DNA of 64,000 nt, from assembly GCF_022012415.1 (NCBI RefSeq), contig NZ_JAKLTR010000002.1:62001-126000 (forward strand). The letters are read 5' to 3'. The notes under the pieces are model-generated. The model saw nothing but the letters and a program-made list of their open reading frames with translations, did no database searches and was not told where the DNA came from. A program made the position numbers and the translations under genes. Shown in pieces: positions 18,944-27,425 of the stretch. The stretch comes from Terrimonas ginsenosidimutans. GTDB taxonomy: Bacteria > Bacteroidota > Bacteroidia > Chitinophagales > Chitinophagaceae. Positions within the stretch are counted from its first letter, which is position 1. Each line of letters starts with the position of its first letter.

Positions 18944-19051
18944 GGCGTAGTCTCCCGCAGATCACCGCGGATCAGGGAAGATCCGCAGATGCATTCCTGC
19001 TTTTTGAAACCTATCAGCGTTTCTGCACGCTGATCCGCGGGAAACTACGCC
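18944..19051. repeat. Intergenic inverted repeat, GGCGTAG/TTCCCGC family, copy 2
   Basis: Left arm GGCGTAGTCTCCCGCAGATC and right arm GATCCGCGGGAAACTACGCC pair with few mismatches; an inner ATCAGCG/CGCTGAT segment pairs as well. It lies downstream of the iolG stop (46 bases away on the minus strand) and upstream of the LacI-type gene. It is related to 1603-1711 and 44015-44058. Confidence 0.8.
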
Positions 19052-19096
19052 AGGCAGCTCTGCACTCTTTACTGGCCGAACGTTCAAATGTAGCTA

Positions 19097-20122
19097 TTAT
19101 CCGGTCAATACGCTCTTCCTTTTGATTTCTTCAAGTCTGACCGGACCGCCGGTTTCCATAGAGAGTTTGGCGGCTGCGGCGATCATGGTTGCCTGGATCG
19201 CGTCTGTACCGGTTGCCGGCATATGGGTGCCGTTGGTCAGTGCATCAATGAACAGCTCCATTTCTTTGAGATAGGAACGGCTGTACCGGTCCATGAAGAA
19301 GTCAAGCGGCAATGCCTGGTGAATGCCTGATTCATTATACAGCACATTCCGGTTATGGAGATTGTTCTCCACCTGTATCATTCCCCCACTGCCGAAGATC
19401 TCCAGGCGCTGATCATACCCATAAACAGCTTTGCGGCTGTTGTCAATGATGGCATAGCTGCCGTCTTCGAATGTAAGAGTGGTGATCGCCGTATCGATAT
19501 CGCCTGCATCCGCCACTGCCGGATCGATCACCACTAATCCTTTTGCAAAAACTTCTACTACTTCTTTTTTCATGATGTAACGGGCCATGTCGAAATCGTG
19601 TATAGCCATATCCATAAATAATCCACCGGAATTACGGATGTAGTCGATAGGAGGAAGGCCCGGATCACGGCTGGTGATCTTCACGATCTGTACGTCTCCG
19701 ATCTTTCCTTCCCTTACAGACTGGTAGGCCTGCATGAAGTCCGGATCAAAACGTCGGTTGAATCCGATCATCAGTTTGACATTTCCTTTTGCCATCGCCG
19801 TTAATGCTTCTGTTCTTTCCAGCGAAAGATCCATTGGCTTCTCGCAAAAAATATGTTTCTTCTGCCTGATAGCTTCTTCGATCAGTTCAGCATGAGAGCT
19901 GGTTGGCGTACAGATCAGCACAGCATCCACATCACTGCGGCAGATCACTTCGTACGGATCAGTGGAAAAGAATACCTGTTTGTTTTGTTGGGCAAATGCT
20001 CCGCCGCCAAGCGGATCAGCCACAGCCGTAACAGTTGCCATCGGAAAGTATTGCGCGATATTCCGGAAATGGATCTTTCCGATCCGACCCAAACCGAGAA
20101 GGGCTATGTTGAGTTTTTTCAT
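19097..20122 (-). CDS. iolG: Inositol 2-dehydrogenase (Gfo/Idh/MocA family)
   Basis: Oxidises myo-inositol to 2-keto-myo-inositol (scyllo-inosose) with NAD, the first step of inositol breakdown in the cytoplasm. 341 residues from the ATG at 20122; an in-frame TTG six bases upstream is a weaker start. Seen: N-terminal Rossmann motif LLGLGRIGKIHFRNI, the catalytic Lys in IFCEKPMDLS, GFNRRFDPDF, and the active-site segment GGLFMDMAIHDFDMARY with the Asp and His of this family. The length and the GFNRRFDP/DMAIHDFDM motifs match IolG closely. It is separated from iolE by an AT-rich inverted repeat, so its expression may be partly uncoupled from the rest of the operon. Confidence 0.88.
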   Translation of the reverse strand: MKKLNIALLGLGRIGKIHFRNIAQYFPMATVTAVADPLGGGAFAQQNKQVFFSTDPYEVICRSDVDAVLICTPTSSHAELIEEAIRQKKHIFCEKPMDLSLERTEALTAMAKGNVKLMIGFNRRFDPDFMQAYQSVREGKIGDVQIVKITSRDPGLPPIDYIRNSGGLFMDMAIHDFDMARYIMKKEVVEVFAKGLVVIDPAVADAGDIDTAITTLTFEDGSYAIIDNSRKAVYGYDQRLEIFGSGGMIQVENNLHNRNVLYNESGIHQALPLDFFMDRYSRSYLKEMELFIDALTNGTHMPATGTDAIQATMIAAAAKLSMETGGPVRLEEIKRKSVLTG

Positions 20123-20130
20123 TTGCAAAG

Positions 20131-20244
20131 TTTTTTAAATTAAAAATGAAAAAGTAAAAATTAAAAACTTCCATCTTGGGTTCTCCTTACATCGCAGGAA
20201 GTCGTCCGTTTTTTTAATTTTTAATTTTGACTTTTTACTTTATA
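20131..20244. repeat. AT-rich inverted repeat between iolE and iolG
   Basis: Left side (20131-20168) is built of AAATTAAAAATGAAAAAGT-like words and the right side (20208-20244) of their complements (TTTTTAATTTTTAATTTTGA). The pairing is imperfect. The right end overlaps the iolE stop codon. On the minus strand it lies after iolE and before iolG. The same kind of words form a cleaner hairpin at 41588-41668. Confidence 0.65.
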
Positions 20245-21154
20245 ATCCTATTGATTTAAGATACCGTCTATTCTGCTCCGCACATTTTGCCGGTTCTCCC
20301 ATGCCCGGTAGTACATCCTGTTCCACGACGATCCATCCTTTATATTTTTTATCACGAAGCAGATCGCGGATGGCTTTAAAGCTGACTACGCCTTTGCCGA
20401 GTTCGCAAAAAACACCTTGTTTAACGGAGCGGAAATAATCCCAGTTATTGGCGGCGCCGATCATGGCAACTTCAGGAGAAAAGTCTTTGAAGTGAACATG
20501 CCAGATCCTGTCCCAGTGTTTGGTCATGAACTCTACGGGGTCTTTACCCCCGCCAAATTGAAAGTGACCAGTATCGAAACACAAACCGATCAATGATGGG
20601 TCAGTTACGGAAAGAAATGCTTCGATCTCCCAGGGTGTTTCGATGTACCCTGCGCAGTGATGGTGGAATACCGTGCGCATTCCATAATGGTCTTTCACTG
20701 CACTGGCAATTTTTTCAGCGCCACGTCCGAAGGTTTTCATACTGTCTTCGGCAAGGCTATGTTTTTGTTTGATACGGCCTGCGTTATTTGTCCGGAAATC
20801 GATATTCCCATTGTTATCGGCGAGCACGATGAAAGCATCGCTGTATCCTGCAGCATGCATCAATCCTGCTGTTCTTAACGCTGCTTCGATACCTGCGTCG
20901 TGAGCGGATTCATAAGCCAGTGCTACCGGAACAAAAGCGCCTAACAGTTCGAGTCTTCGGCTTTCGATCTCTGATCTCAATGATCCAGGATCAGTAGGCA
21001 TAAAGCCCCAGTCGCCAAGCTCAGTGCCGGAGTAACCTGTTTGTGCAATTTCATCCAGCACCTGTTCATATCCCATAGACTTGCCTTCCAGTTCGAATTC
21101 CAGCACTCCCCAGGAGCAGGGTGCATTTGCGATTTGTATGGTTGATGTATTCAT
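20240..21154 (-). CDS. iolE: Inosose dehydratase (myo-inosose-2 dehydratase)
   Basis: Converts 2-keto-myo-inositol to 3D-(3,5/4)-trihydroxycyclohexane-1,2-dione. 304 residues of a xylose-isomerase-like TIM barrel. Seen: the IolE-typical N-terminus IANAPCSWGVLEFE, GYSGTELGDWGFMPTD, putative metal ligands in TVFHHHCAGYIETPWE, CFDTGHFQFGGGKDP, WHVHFKDF and the final GWIVVEQDVLPG. It lies three bases after iolA on the minus strand, so translation is probably coupled. The related enzymes IolI and IolH share the fold, but the APCSWG motif and neighbours favour IolE. Confidence 0.88.
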   Translation of the reverse strand: MNTSTIQIANAPCSWGVLEFELEGKSMGYEQVLDEIAQTGYSGTELGDWGFMPTDPGSLRSEIESRRLELLGAFVPVALAYESAHDAGIEAALRTAGLMHAAGYSDAFIVLADNNGNIDFRTNNAGRIKQKHSLAEDSMKTFGRGAEKIASAVKDHYGMRTVFHHHCAGYIETPWEIEAFLSVTDPSLIGLCFDTGHFQFGGGKDPVEFMTKHWDRIWHVHFKDFSPEVAMIGAANNWDYFRSVKQGVFCELGKGVVSFKAIRDLLRDKKYKGWIVVEQDVLPGMGEPAKCAEQNRRYLKSIGL

Positions 21155-21157
21155 TGG

Positions 21158-22630
21158 TTAAAATTTACGTGACCATTCTTTCGGCCAGCGTTCGACAACT
21201 ACTTTGGTTTGTGTGAAGAATTCAACGGCATGTTTTCCCTGTCCATGGAGATCGCCAAAGAAACTTTCCTTCCATCCGCTAAAAGGAAATTGCGCCATCG
21301 GTGCGGCGACGCCGATATTGATACCGATGTTTCCAGCCATTGCCTGGTTGCGGAACTTGCGGGCGTTGGATCCGCTGGAAGTAAATACGCAGGCCATATT
21401 GCCATAGGTTCCGTTGTTGATAAAGGCGATCGCGTCTTCGACTGTCTTCATGTGCAGTAAACTCATAACAGGACCGAAGATCTCTGTATGCAGCAACTCT
21501 CCGCCGATCGGCAGATCCTCGATGATCGTTGGCCGGAGGAAATTCCCTTTCCCGTAATTCTTCACTGATGTTTCCCTGCCATCCAGCAAAACAGATCCCC
21601 CTTCTGAAATGCCTTTGCCGATAAGCGTTTCGATCCTCGATTTGCTTTCCCTGCTGATCACAGGCCCCATTTCCACTCCCTCATCCAAACCATATCCTAT
21701 GGAACGGTTTTTCGCGGAGGCATACAGCGCATCCCTGATCTGCTTGTTGTCATCCACGGTTATCACTACTGATGCTGCAAGACATCTCTGGCCGGCACAG
21801 CCGTATACGCTGTCGGTAATGATCTGTGAGCTCATTTCTATGTCAGCATCCGGTAGCACTACAACAGGGTTTTTTGCGCCACCCTGTGCCTGAACGCGTT
21901 TGCCATTGGCTGTTCCGCGCGAATAGATGTATTTCGCCACGGGAGTGCTGCCCACAAAACTGATGGATCTGATCAGCGGATGATCAAGGATGGCATCCAC
22001 CGTTTCTTTTCCGCCATGTACAAGACTGATGAGGCCGGGAGGAAGATCCAGTTGATCGATCAGTTCAAAGATCTTCATCATGGTCAACGGTACCTTTTCC
22101 GAAGGTTTAACGATCATGCTGTTCCCGCAGGCAATTGCATAGGGGAGGAACCAGAAGCAGATCATCGCGGGGAAATTGAACGGCGCAATACAGGCCGTTA
22201 CCCCTAATGGCTGGCGCACCATATACTCATCAATACCGGTGGCTATGTTTTCGAGGTATTCGCTTTGCATCAGCATCGGCGCGCCGGCAGCAACTTCCAC
22301 GTTCTCGATCGCACGTTGCATTTCACCATTTGCTTCTGCAAGTGTTTTGCCTGATTCCATAGTGATCAGCCTGGCGATCTCTGCACTATGCTGCTCCAGT
22401 AGTTGTTTTAGTTTGAATAAAGGCTGGATACGTTTTAATACCGGAACGTCTTTCCACTGCAGATATGCTGCATGCGCTGCGGCTGCAGCTTTTTCCACTT
22501 CTGCTGCAGCTGTTTTGCCGGCAGGAACTTTCGCAAGGATATCGCCGGTGGCCGGATTCAGTACGTTGCTTGTTTCGCCTGAAGGGCCATCCGTCCACTT
22601 CCCATTGATATAGTTTTTTAATAACTCCAT
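21158..22630 (-). CDS. iolA: Methylmalonate-/malonate-semialdehyde dehydrogenase (CoA-acylating)
   Basis: Oxidises malonate semialdehyde to acetyl-CoA and CO2 with NAD and CoA, the last step of the inositol pathway; many members also take methylmalonate semialdehyde. 490 residues, the usual length. Seen: [36 protein letters not shown], the [18 protein letters not shown] coenzyme loop, and the catalytic Cys (about residue 283) in [13 protein letters not shown]. The GQRC motif with a CoA-acylating pattern distinguishes it from ordinary aldehyde dehydrogenases. It lies 16 bases after iolD and 3 bases before iolE. Confidence 0.92.
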   Translation of the reverse strand: MELLKNYINGKWTDGPSGETSNVLNPATGDILAKVPAGKTAAAEVEKAAAAAHAAYLQWKDVPVLKRIQPLFKLKQLLEQHSAEIARLITMESGKTLAEANGEMQRAIENVEVAAGAPMLMQSEYLENIATGIDEYMVRQPLGVTACIAPFNFPAMICFWFLPYAIACGNSMIVKPSEKVPLTMMKIFELIDQLDLPPGLISLVHGGKETVDAILDHPLIRSISFVGSTPVAKYIYSRGTANGKRVQAQGGAKNPVVVLPDADIEMSSQIITDSVYGCAGQRCLAASVVITVDDNKQIRDALYASAKNRSIGYGLDEGVEMGPVISRESKSRIETLIGKGISEGGSVLLDGRETSVKNYGKGNFLRPTIIEDLPIGGELLHTEIFGPVMSLLHMKTVEDAIAFINNGTYGNMACVFTSSGSNARKFRNQAMAGNIGINIGVAAPMAQFPFSGWKESFFGDLHGQGKHAVEFFTQTKVVVERWPKEWSRKF

Positions 22631-22646
22631 TATACTGAGTTTTTAT

Positions 22647-24512
22647 TTAAAGATGATAGCGTTGTTTTTTACGATTGCTGACGAGTTTCTGATAGCTCTG
22701 TTTAACTGATGCTGAACTGGATGTTTCCGCCACAGGTACGTCCCACCAGGCGTATCCTCCCACGCGTTCGTTACGGTCTGTTTCGATATAGATCAAGGTC
22801 GTGCGGTCAATGGTTTTTGCCTCTGCTAATGCATGGTTGAAGTCGTCCAGTGTTTTTGTGCGAAGCACGATTGCGCCGAGACTTTGCGCATTTGTAGCCA
22901 GGTCTACCGGTAAATGTTTTCCGTTCAGCTGCCCGCTATTTTTATTGCGGTATTTATAATGAGTTCCAAATCCATTTGTACCTAATGACTGGGAGAGCCC
23001 ACCGATGCTTGCATACCCGTTGTTATTGATCAGGACGATCGTGAGCTTATATCCTTCCTGAACAGAAGTGATGATCTCCTGGGCCATCATCAGGTAACTT
23101 CCGTCACCCACCATGACGTACACTTCGCGTGACGGGTCGCTCATCTTTACGCCAAGGCCGCCGGCGATCTCATAACCCATACACGAATAACCATATTCAA
23201 GATGGAATCCTTTGCTGTCCCGGGTTTGCCAGAGCTTATGCAGGTCGCCGGGCAGACTGCCTGCTGCGCAAAGAACCACATCTTTGGGAGATGAGAATCG
23301 GTTAACCGCACCGATGATCGATCCCTGTGTTGGCAGGCTGTTTGTTTTCTTATTGTAGATATCGTTGACGGTCCTGTTCCATTCTGCATTGCCCCGCTTG
23401 ATCGCGGTTGCGTATTTAAGCGGAACTTTATAATTGACCAGAAGGCGATCTAGTTCGTTGATGCATTCTTTCGCATCTCCCAGTACAGGTATGGCGCCTT
23501 GTTTGAATGCATCGATACTGGCAACATTGATATTGACGAATTGAACATCTTTATGCAGAAAGCCTCCCTGCGAGACAGTGGTGAAGTCGCTATACCTTGT
23601 TCCGATCCCGATCACTACATCTGCTTTCGCACATGCCTCAATGGCGGCTGGTGTGCCCGTTACGCCGGCTGCACCAAGATTTTGCAGCTCGTCAAAGGCG
23701 AGACTGCCCTTTCCCGCATAGGTTTCAACGACAGGGATGCCTGTTCTGTTGACAAGCCGTTGCAGTTCCCGTGTTGCGGCGCTGTATATCACGCCACCTC
23801 CAGCTATGATCACCGGAGTTTTTGCACGACGTATGATCTCGGCTGCTTCCTGTATTGTTTTTTTATCGGCCCTCATTCTGGCAATACGCCAGATCTTCTT
23901 TTCAAAGAATGACACCGGGAAATCAAATGCTTCGGCTTGTACATCCTGTGGCAAACAGATCGTGACAGCTCCGGTTTCAGCAGGACAGGCGAGGATACGC
24001 ATGGCCTGCATCATGGCAGAGATCAGTTGCTCCGGCCGGTTTATCCGATCCCAGTATTTTGAAACGGTTTTGAAACAATCATTCACAGATGCATCTTTTG
24101 AATAGTTGTACTCAAGCTGCTGCAGCACCGGATCAACGTTGCGACTTGCGAATATGTCACCTGGTAATAAGAGAACCGGCAGTCGATTGATCGTTGCAGT
24201 TGCGGCGCCTGTTACCATATTTGTTGCGCCCGGACCAATAGAAGTAGTACAGGCGAATGCACCAAGCCTGTTCTTCATTTTCGCGTAAGCGATGGCTGTA
24301 TGCACCATGGCCTGTTCATTTCTCGCCTGGTAATATTTAAAAGAGGGATATTGGAACAGTGCCTGTCCGACTCCTCCGACATTTCCATGCCCGAAGATGC
24401 CAAAGCATCCGGCGAAGAAGGGAGCTTCAATCCCGTCCCGCTCTATGTATTGTTGTTGCAGGAATTGGATCAATGCCTGCGCAGTAGTAAGACGTTTTGT
24501 TTTGCCTGCCAT
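22647..24512 (-). CDS. iolD: 3D-(3,5/4)-trihydroxycyclohexane-1,2-dione acylhydrolase (ThDP-dependent)
   Basis: Opens the cyclohexane ring to give 5-deoxy-D-glucuronate; this is the diagnostic enzyme of the inositol pathway. 621 residues from the ATG at 24512. Seen: N-terminal pyrimidine-binding domain with FFAGCFGIFGHGNVGG, FACTTSIGPGATNMVTGAATATINRLP, a central domain with VIIAGGGVIYS, and a C-terminal diphosphate-binding domain with the GDGSYLMMAQEI ... LINNNGYASIGGLSQSLG motif of thiamine-diphosphate enzymes. The order of domains and the length match IolD rather than acetolactate synthase. Its start is 11 bases after the iolC stop. Confidence 0.94.
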   Translation of the reverse strand: MAGKTKRLTTAQALIQFLQQQYIERDGIEAPFFAGCFGIFGHGNVGGVGQALFQYPSFKYYQARNEQAMVHTAIAYAKMKNRLGAFACTTSIGPGATNMVTGAATATINRLPVLLLPGDIFASRNVDPVLQQLEYNYSKDASVNDCFKTVSKYWDRINRPEQLISAMMQAMRILACPAETGAVTICLPQDVQAEAFDFPVSFFEKKIWRIARMRADKKTIQEAAEIIRRAKTPVIIAGGGVIYSAATRELQRLVNRTGIPVVETYAGKGSLAFDELQNLGAAGVTGTPAAIEACAKADVVIGIGTRYSDFTTVSQGGFLHKDVQFVNINVASIDAFKQGAIPVLGDAKECINELDRLLVNYKVPLKYATAIKRGNAEWNRTVNDIYNKKTNSLPTQGSIIGAVNRFSSPKDVVLCAAGSLPGDLHKLWQTRDSKGFHLEYGYSCMGYEIAGGLGVKMSDPSREVYVMVGDGSYLMMAQEIITSVQEGYKLTIVLINNNGYASIGGLSQSLGTNGFGTHYKYRNKNSGQLNGKHLPVDLATNAQSLGAIVLRTKTLDDFNHALAEAKTIDRTTLIYIETDRNERVGGYAWWDVPVAETSSSASVKQSYQKLVSNRKKQRYHL

Positions 24513-24523
24513 AGTTGTTCTTT

Positions 24524-25570
24524 TCAATGGTGTTGGATCGTTTCTTTTTCATTTCCCATGAGTCCTCCGCGGCTGTCTACAAAAGCCATCAGTTCATCAT
24601 AGTATGGCATATCATTGGCGCAACCCGGTTTTTGTACAACCCATGCGCCGCAGGCATTGCCCAGCCTGCATGATTTATACAGGTCCCAGCCCCGCAGGTA
24701 TCCGAATATGAAACCGCTGGCGAATGCATCACCTGCTCCGAGGATATTCAGGATTTCCACAGGAAAACCAGGCACATCTTTTTTCCACCCGTCTTTATGA
24801 TAGATGCTGGCGCCTTTGGCTCCGCGTTTTACGATCAGGATCTCCGGGCCGGCATGAATGATCTTTTGGATAGACTCCTCAATATCTCCTTTGATCTGCG
24901 GTGCTGAGATCTGCTGGTGTTCGATGCTCACCTGGCTGGCACTTTCCAGCGTGGCGGCAAGGATCTCTTCTTCAGTGCCGATAGCGATCTTAACTTTTGG
25001 CAGAAGCGCTCTTACCATCAGGCCGAAGGAGCGGACATCTTTCCATTGATCAGCGCGGAAATCAATATCCAGTACTACTTCCGTATTATTTTCAATCGCC
25101 TGTTCAACGGCATAGAAGACAGCGCTGCGGCTGGGTTCGATATTCAATGCAGTAGCGGATATTTCCAGGATGCGATAGTCGCCAACATGAGCGGCAATCA
25201 CATCGTCAATGGTGACCTGGCTGTCTGCCGCATTATCGCGATAGAACACCAGCGGGAACCTGTCCGGCGGTTCGATCCCCAACACCACAGCGCTCGAACG
25301 GGCTGCTTTTATTTTTGCGATGGTGTCTGTGTTTACGTTTTGTTTCTTCAGGAAATTGAGGATGAATTCACCGATCTTATCATCGCCCACACCGGTGATC
25401 AGGGACACACTTGCGCCCAGCCGGCTTGCGCCTACGGCAATGTTGAGGGGAGATCCGCCTACAAATGCATCGAAACCTTTTATCTCGATGAAGTCCGCTC
25501 CGATATTCTGCGAATAAAGATCGATGGAAGAGCGGCCGAATGTAACGAGGTCGAATTTTTTGTTTGCCAT
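24524..25570 (-). CDS. iolC: 5-dehydro-2-deoxygluconokinase (PfkB family)
   Basis: Phosphorylates 2-deoxy-5-keto-D-gluconate with ATP. 348 residues of ribokinase fold. Seen: VTFGRSSIDLYSQNIGADF, the PfkB N-terminal motif FVGGSPLNIAVGASRLGASVSLITGVGDD, and the C-terminal motif NILGAGDAFASGFIFGYLRGWD with the catalytic Asp. The GRSSIDLY start and the GGSPLNIA wording are typical of IolC and differ from fructokinase and KDG kinase. It is placed 6 bases after iolB. Confidence 0.9.
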   Translation of the reverse strand: MANKKFDLVTFGRSSIDLYSQNIGADFIEIKGFDAFVGGSPLNIAVGASRLGASVSLITGVGDDKIGEFILNFLKKQNVNTDTIAKIKAARSSAVVLGIEPPDRFPLVFYRDNAADSQVTIDDVIAAHVGDYRILEISATALNIEPSRSAVFYAVEQAIENNTEVVLDIDFRADQWKDVRSFGLMVRALLPKVKIAIGTEEEILAATLESASQVSIEHQQISAPQIKGDIEESIQKIIHAGPEILIVKRGAKGASIYHKDGWKKDVPGFPVEILNILGAGDAFASGFIFGYLRGWDLYKSCRLGNACGAWVVQKPGCANDMPYYDELMAFVDSRGGLMGNEKETIQHH

Positions 25571-25576
25571 GTTTTA

Positions 25577-26455
25577 TCAGTTATTCATTGAAGAATTCAC
25601 CATTGGTATTCTTGGGTCGGTTCCTTTCCAGGATCCGAAGATCCAGCTGTGATCGGGGTCGGGAGTATTCGCGAGCGACTGGTCACTTCCTGCCAGGAAA
25701 TTGAGATAGTAGCAGTGATAGCCGTGTGCGGCAGTTACGGGATGATAGCCCTTCGGTACAAGTACGAGATCATTTGTTCTTACCTGCATCAATTCATTCA
25801 GCGATCCGTCACTTGTGTATACCTGCTGAATTGCATAACCCTGTTCCTTGTCGATCTTATAGAAATAAACTTCTTCGAGATTTGATTCAGTCAGGTTGCC
25901 GTTCTTATCCGTTTTTCTTTCATCATGCTTATGGGCCGGGAAGGAGCTCCAGTTGCCCGACGGCGTGTATACTTCCACGGCAATGATGCGGCTGCATCCG
26001 AATCCGGGTTCAACAAGACTGTTGATCTGGCGGGTGGCATTATCGCCACCGCGGATCTCGATCGCGGCTTCCTCGGGACGTTTGAAGCGGGCCGGGAAGT
26101 CTTCATGGGCAAGACACCATCCCGCAGCAATATCAAGCACTTCACTTTCGGCTGTGATCTTAAATGAAGTATGCCTCGGTAAATAAAGGCTGTGCGCAAT
26201 TCCTTCAAAAACACTTTTTCTTCCATTCACTGTCTGCCAGTTGCCTTTGTCTGTAAACACCCTGTAGTTTCCGCTGAGAAGAATAAAAGCATATTCATTG
26301 TCGCCGGTATTTCCTTCCCAGGTTTCATCTTTCTTCATTAATCGTGCTTCGAAGTGCAGATGATTCCATCCCGCATCAACAGGACTGATACGATGATAAA
26401 TACCATTGCTCCTGAGCGGGTGTTTTACCAGTTTATATATTTTAGGTATAGACAT
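25577..26455 (-). CDS. iolB: 5-deoxy-glucuronate isomerase
   Basis: Isomerises 5-deoxy-D-glucuronate to 2-deoxy-5-keto-D-gluconate. 292 residues from the ATG at 26455, which begins one base after the iolJ stop; the open frame extends 24 codons upstream into iolJ but that extension is not family-like. It is a double cupin: the first half holds WNHLHFEARLMKKDETWEGNTGDNEYAFILLSG, the second half the metal-binding WSSFPAHKHDER..., a conserved EEVYFYKID and HPVTAAHGYHCYYLNFLAG. The KduI family is related, but the tight placement between iolJ and iolC supports IolB. Confidence 0.92.
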   Translation of the reverse strand: MSIPKIYKLVKHPLRSNGIYHRISPVDAGWNHLHFEARLMKKDETWEGNTGDNEYAFILLSGNYRVFTDKGNWQTVNGRKSVFEGIAHSLYLPRHTSFKITAESEVLDIAAGWCLAHEDFPARFKRPEEAAIEIRGGDNATRQINSLVEPGFGCSRIIAVEVYTPSGNWSSFPAHKHDERKTDKNGNLTESNLEEVYFYKIDKEQGYAIQQVYTSDGSLNELMQVRTNDLVLVPKGYHPVTAAHGYHCYYLNFLAGSDQSLANTPDPDHSWIFGSWKGTDPRIPMVNSSMNN

Positions 26456-26456
26456 T

Positions 26457-27419
26457 TTATTGTTGTTTATAATGCTGATTATCGGATCTGATAGAAGAGG
26501 ATTTTCCGCTGCTGCCAAGAATGTCAAATCTTCCGATCATAAAATCTTTATATGCTTCCATGTATTTTTTTCCGGGAATGATGGGGTCGAACAGGTCTGG
26601 TTGCTGTACGAAGAATTCACGGTGGACTCTTGTCCATAACAGTCTCAGATCGGTTGCGATATTTACCTTGCAGATTCCATAGCGGATGGCTTTTTGTAAT
26701 TCCTCGTCTGTCACACCGCTTGCATTTTCTTTTAGTTTGCCCCCGTTGCTGTTGATGGAGGAGATATCCGAGGGATTAACAGAAGAACTGCCATGCAGTA
26801 CCAATGGAAAACCGGGCAATTGCTCCTGGATCTTTTCCAGCACCTGGAATTGTAAACCCTGTCTGCCGCTGAATTTGTAGGCGCCATGACTGGTGCCTAC
26901 TGCTACTGCCAGGCTATTACATGCGCTTCGCTCTACGAATTCACGCGCCTGTTTTGGGTCGGTGTATCGTGCGTGGGCTTCGTCCACAGACAGATCATCT
27001 TCCACTCCGCTTAATACTCCCAATTCCGATTCGACGAAGATGTGATGCTTATGTGCGGTATCGGTAACTGCTTTAGTTCGTTTGATATTGGTCTCAAAGT
27101 CATCGTGCGAGGCGTCGATCATCACGGATGAATAACCCTGCTTGATGGCGCTGAATGCATGTTTCTCTGTGCCATGATCGAGATGAACAGAATAAACAAC
27201 CTCCGGATAAATGGCAGCAGCTGCTTCGATCATTGCGTTCAGCATGAGCGGGTTTGCGTAATTGCGTGCCACTGGTGTCAGCTGAACAATAATGGGAGAG
27301 TCGGCCTCCTGGGCTGCGCTGAATAATCCATGCACCTGTTCCATGGTGAACACGTTCACTGCGGCGATAGCGTACTCGCTATAGCAGTCGTCAAATAATA
27401 TTTTAGGAGAAACACGCAT
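26457..27419 (-). CDS. iolJ: Class II aldolase, 6-phospho-5-dehydro-2-deoxy-D-gluconate aldolase (IolJ-like)
   Basis: Splits 6-phospho-5-dehydro-2-deoxygluconate into dihydroxyacetone phosphate and malonate semialdehyde. 320 residues of the zinc-dependent fructose-bisphosphate aldolase class II family. Seen: FAAVNV-like AIAAVNVFTMEQVHGL, zinc ligand region VYSVHLDHGTEKHAFSAI, FVESELGVLSGVEDD, AVGTSHGAYKF, and PLVLHGSSSVNPSDI. The class as such is clear; the assignment to IolJ rather than to fructose- or tagatose-bisphosphate aldolase rests on position as the first of six contiguous iol genes. Confidence 0.85.
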   Translation of the reverse strand: MRVSPKILFDDCYSEYAIAAVNVFTMEQVHGLFSAAQEADSPIIVQLTPVARNYANPLMLNAMIEAAAAIYPEVVYSVHLDHGTEKHAFSAIKQGYSSVMIDASHDDFETNIKRTKAVTDTAHKHHIFVESELGVLSGVEDDLSVDEAHARYTDPKQAREFVERSACNSLAVAVGTSHGAYKFSGRQGLQFQVLEKIQEQLPGFPLVLHGSSSVNPSDISSINSNGGKLKENASGVTDEELQKAIRYGICKVNIATDLRLLWTRVHREFFVQQPDLFDPIIPGKKYMEAYKDFMIGRFDILGSSGKSSSIRSDNQHYKQQ

Positions 27420-27425
27420 GGTTAT

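Noticed and set aside
25577-26455. KduI (5-keto-4-deoxyuronate isomerase) for the iolB gene, which would fit GH105 products
   Set aside because: KduI and IolB are related, but the gene is embedded among iolJ, iolC and iolD and its double-cupin length fits IolB.
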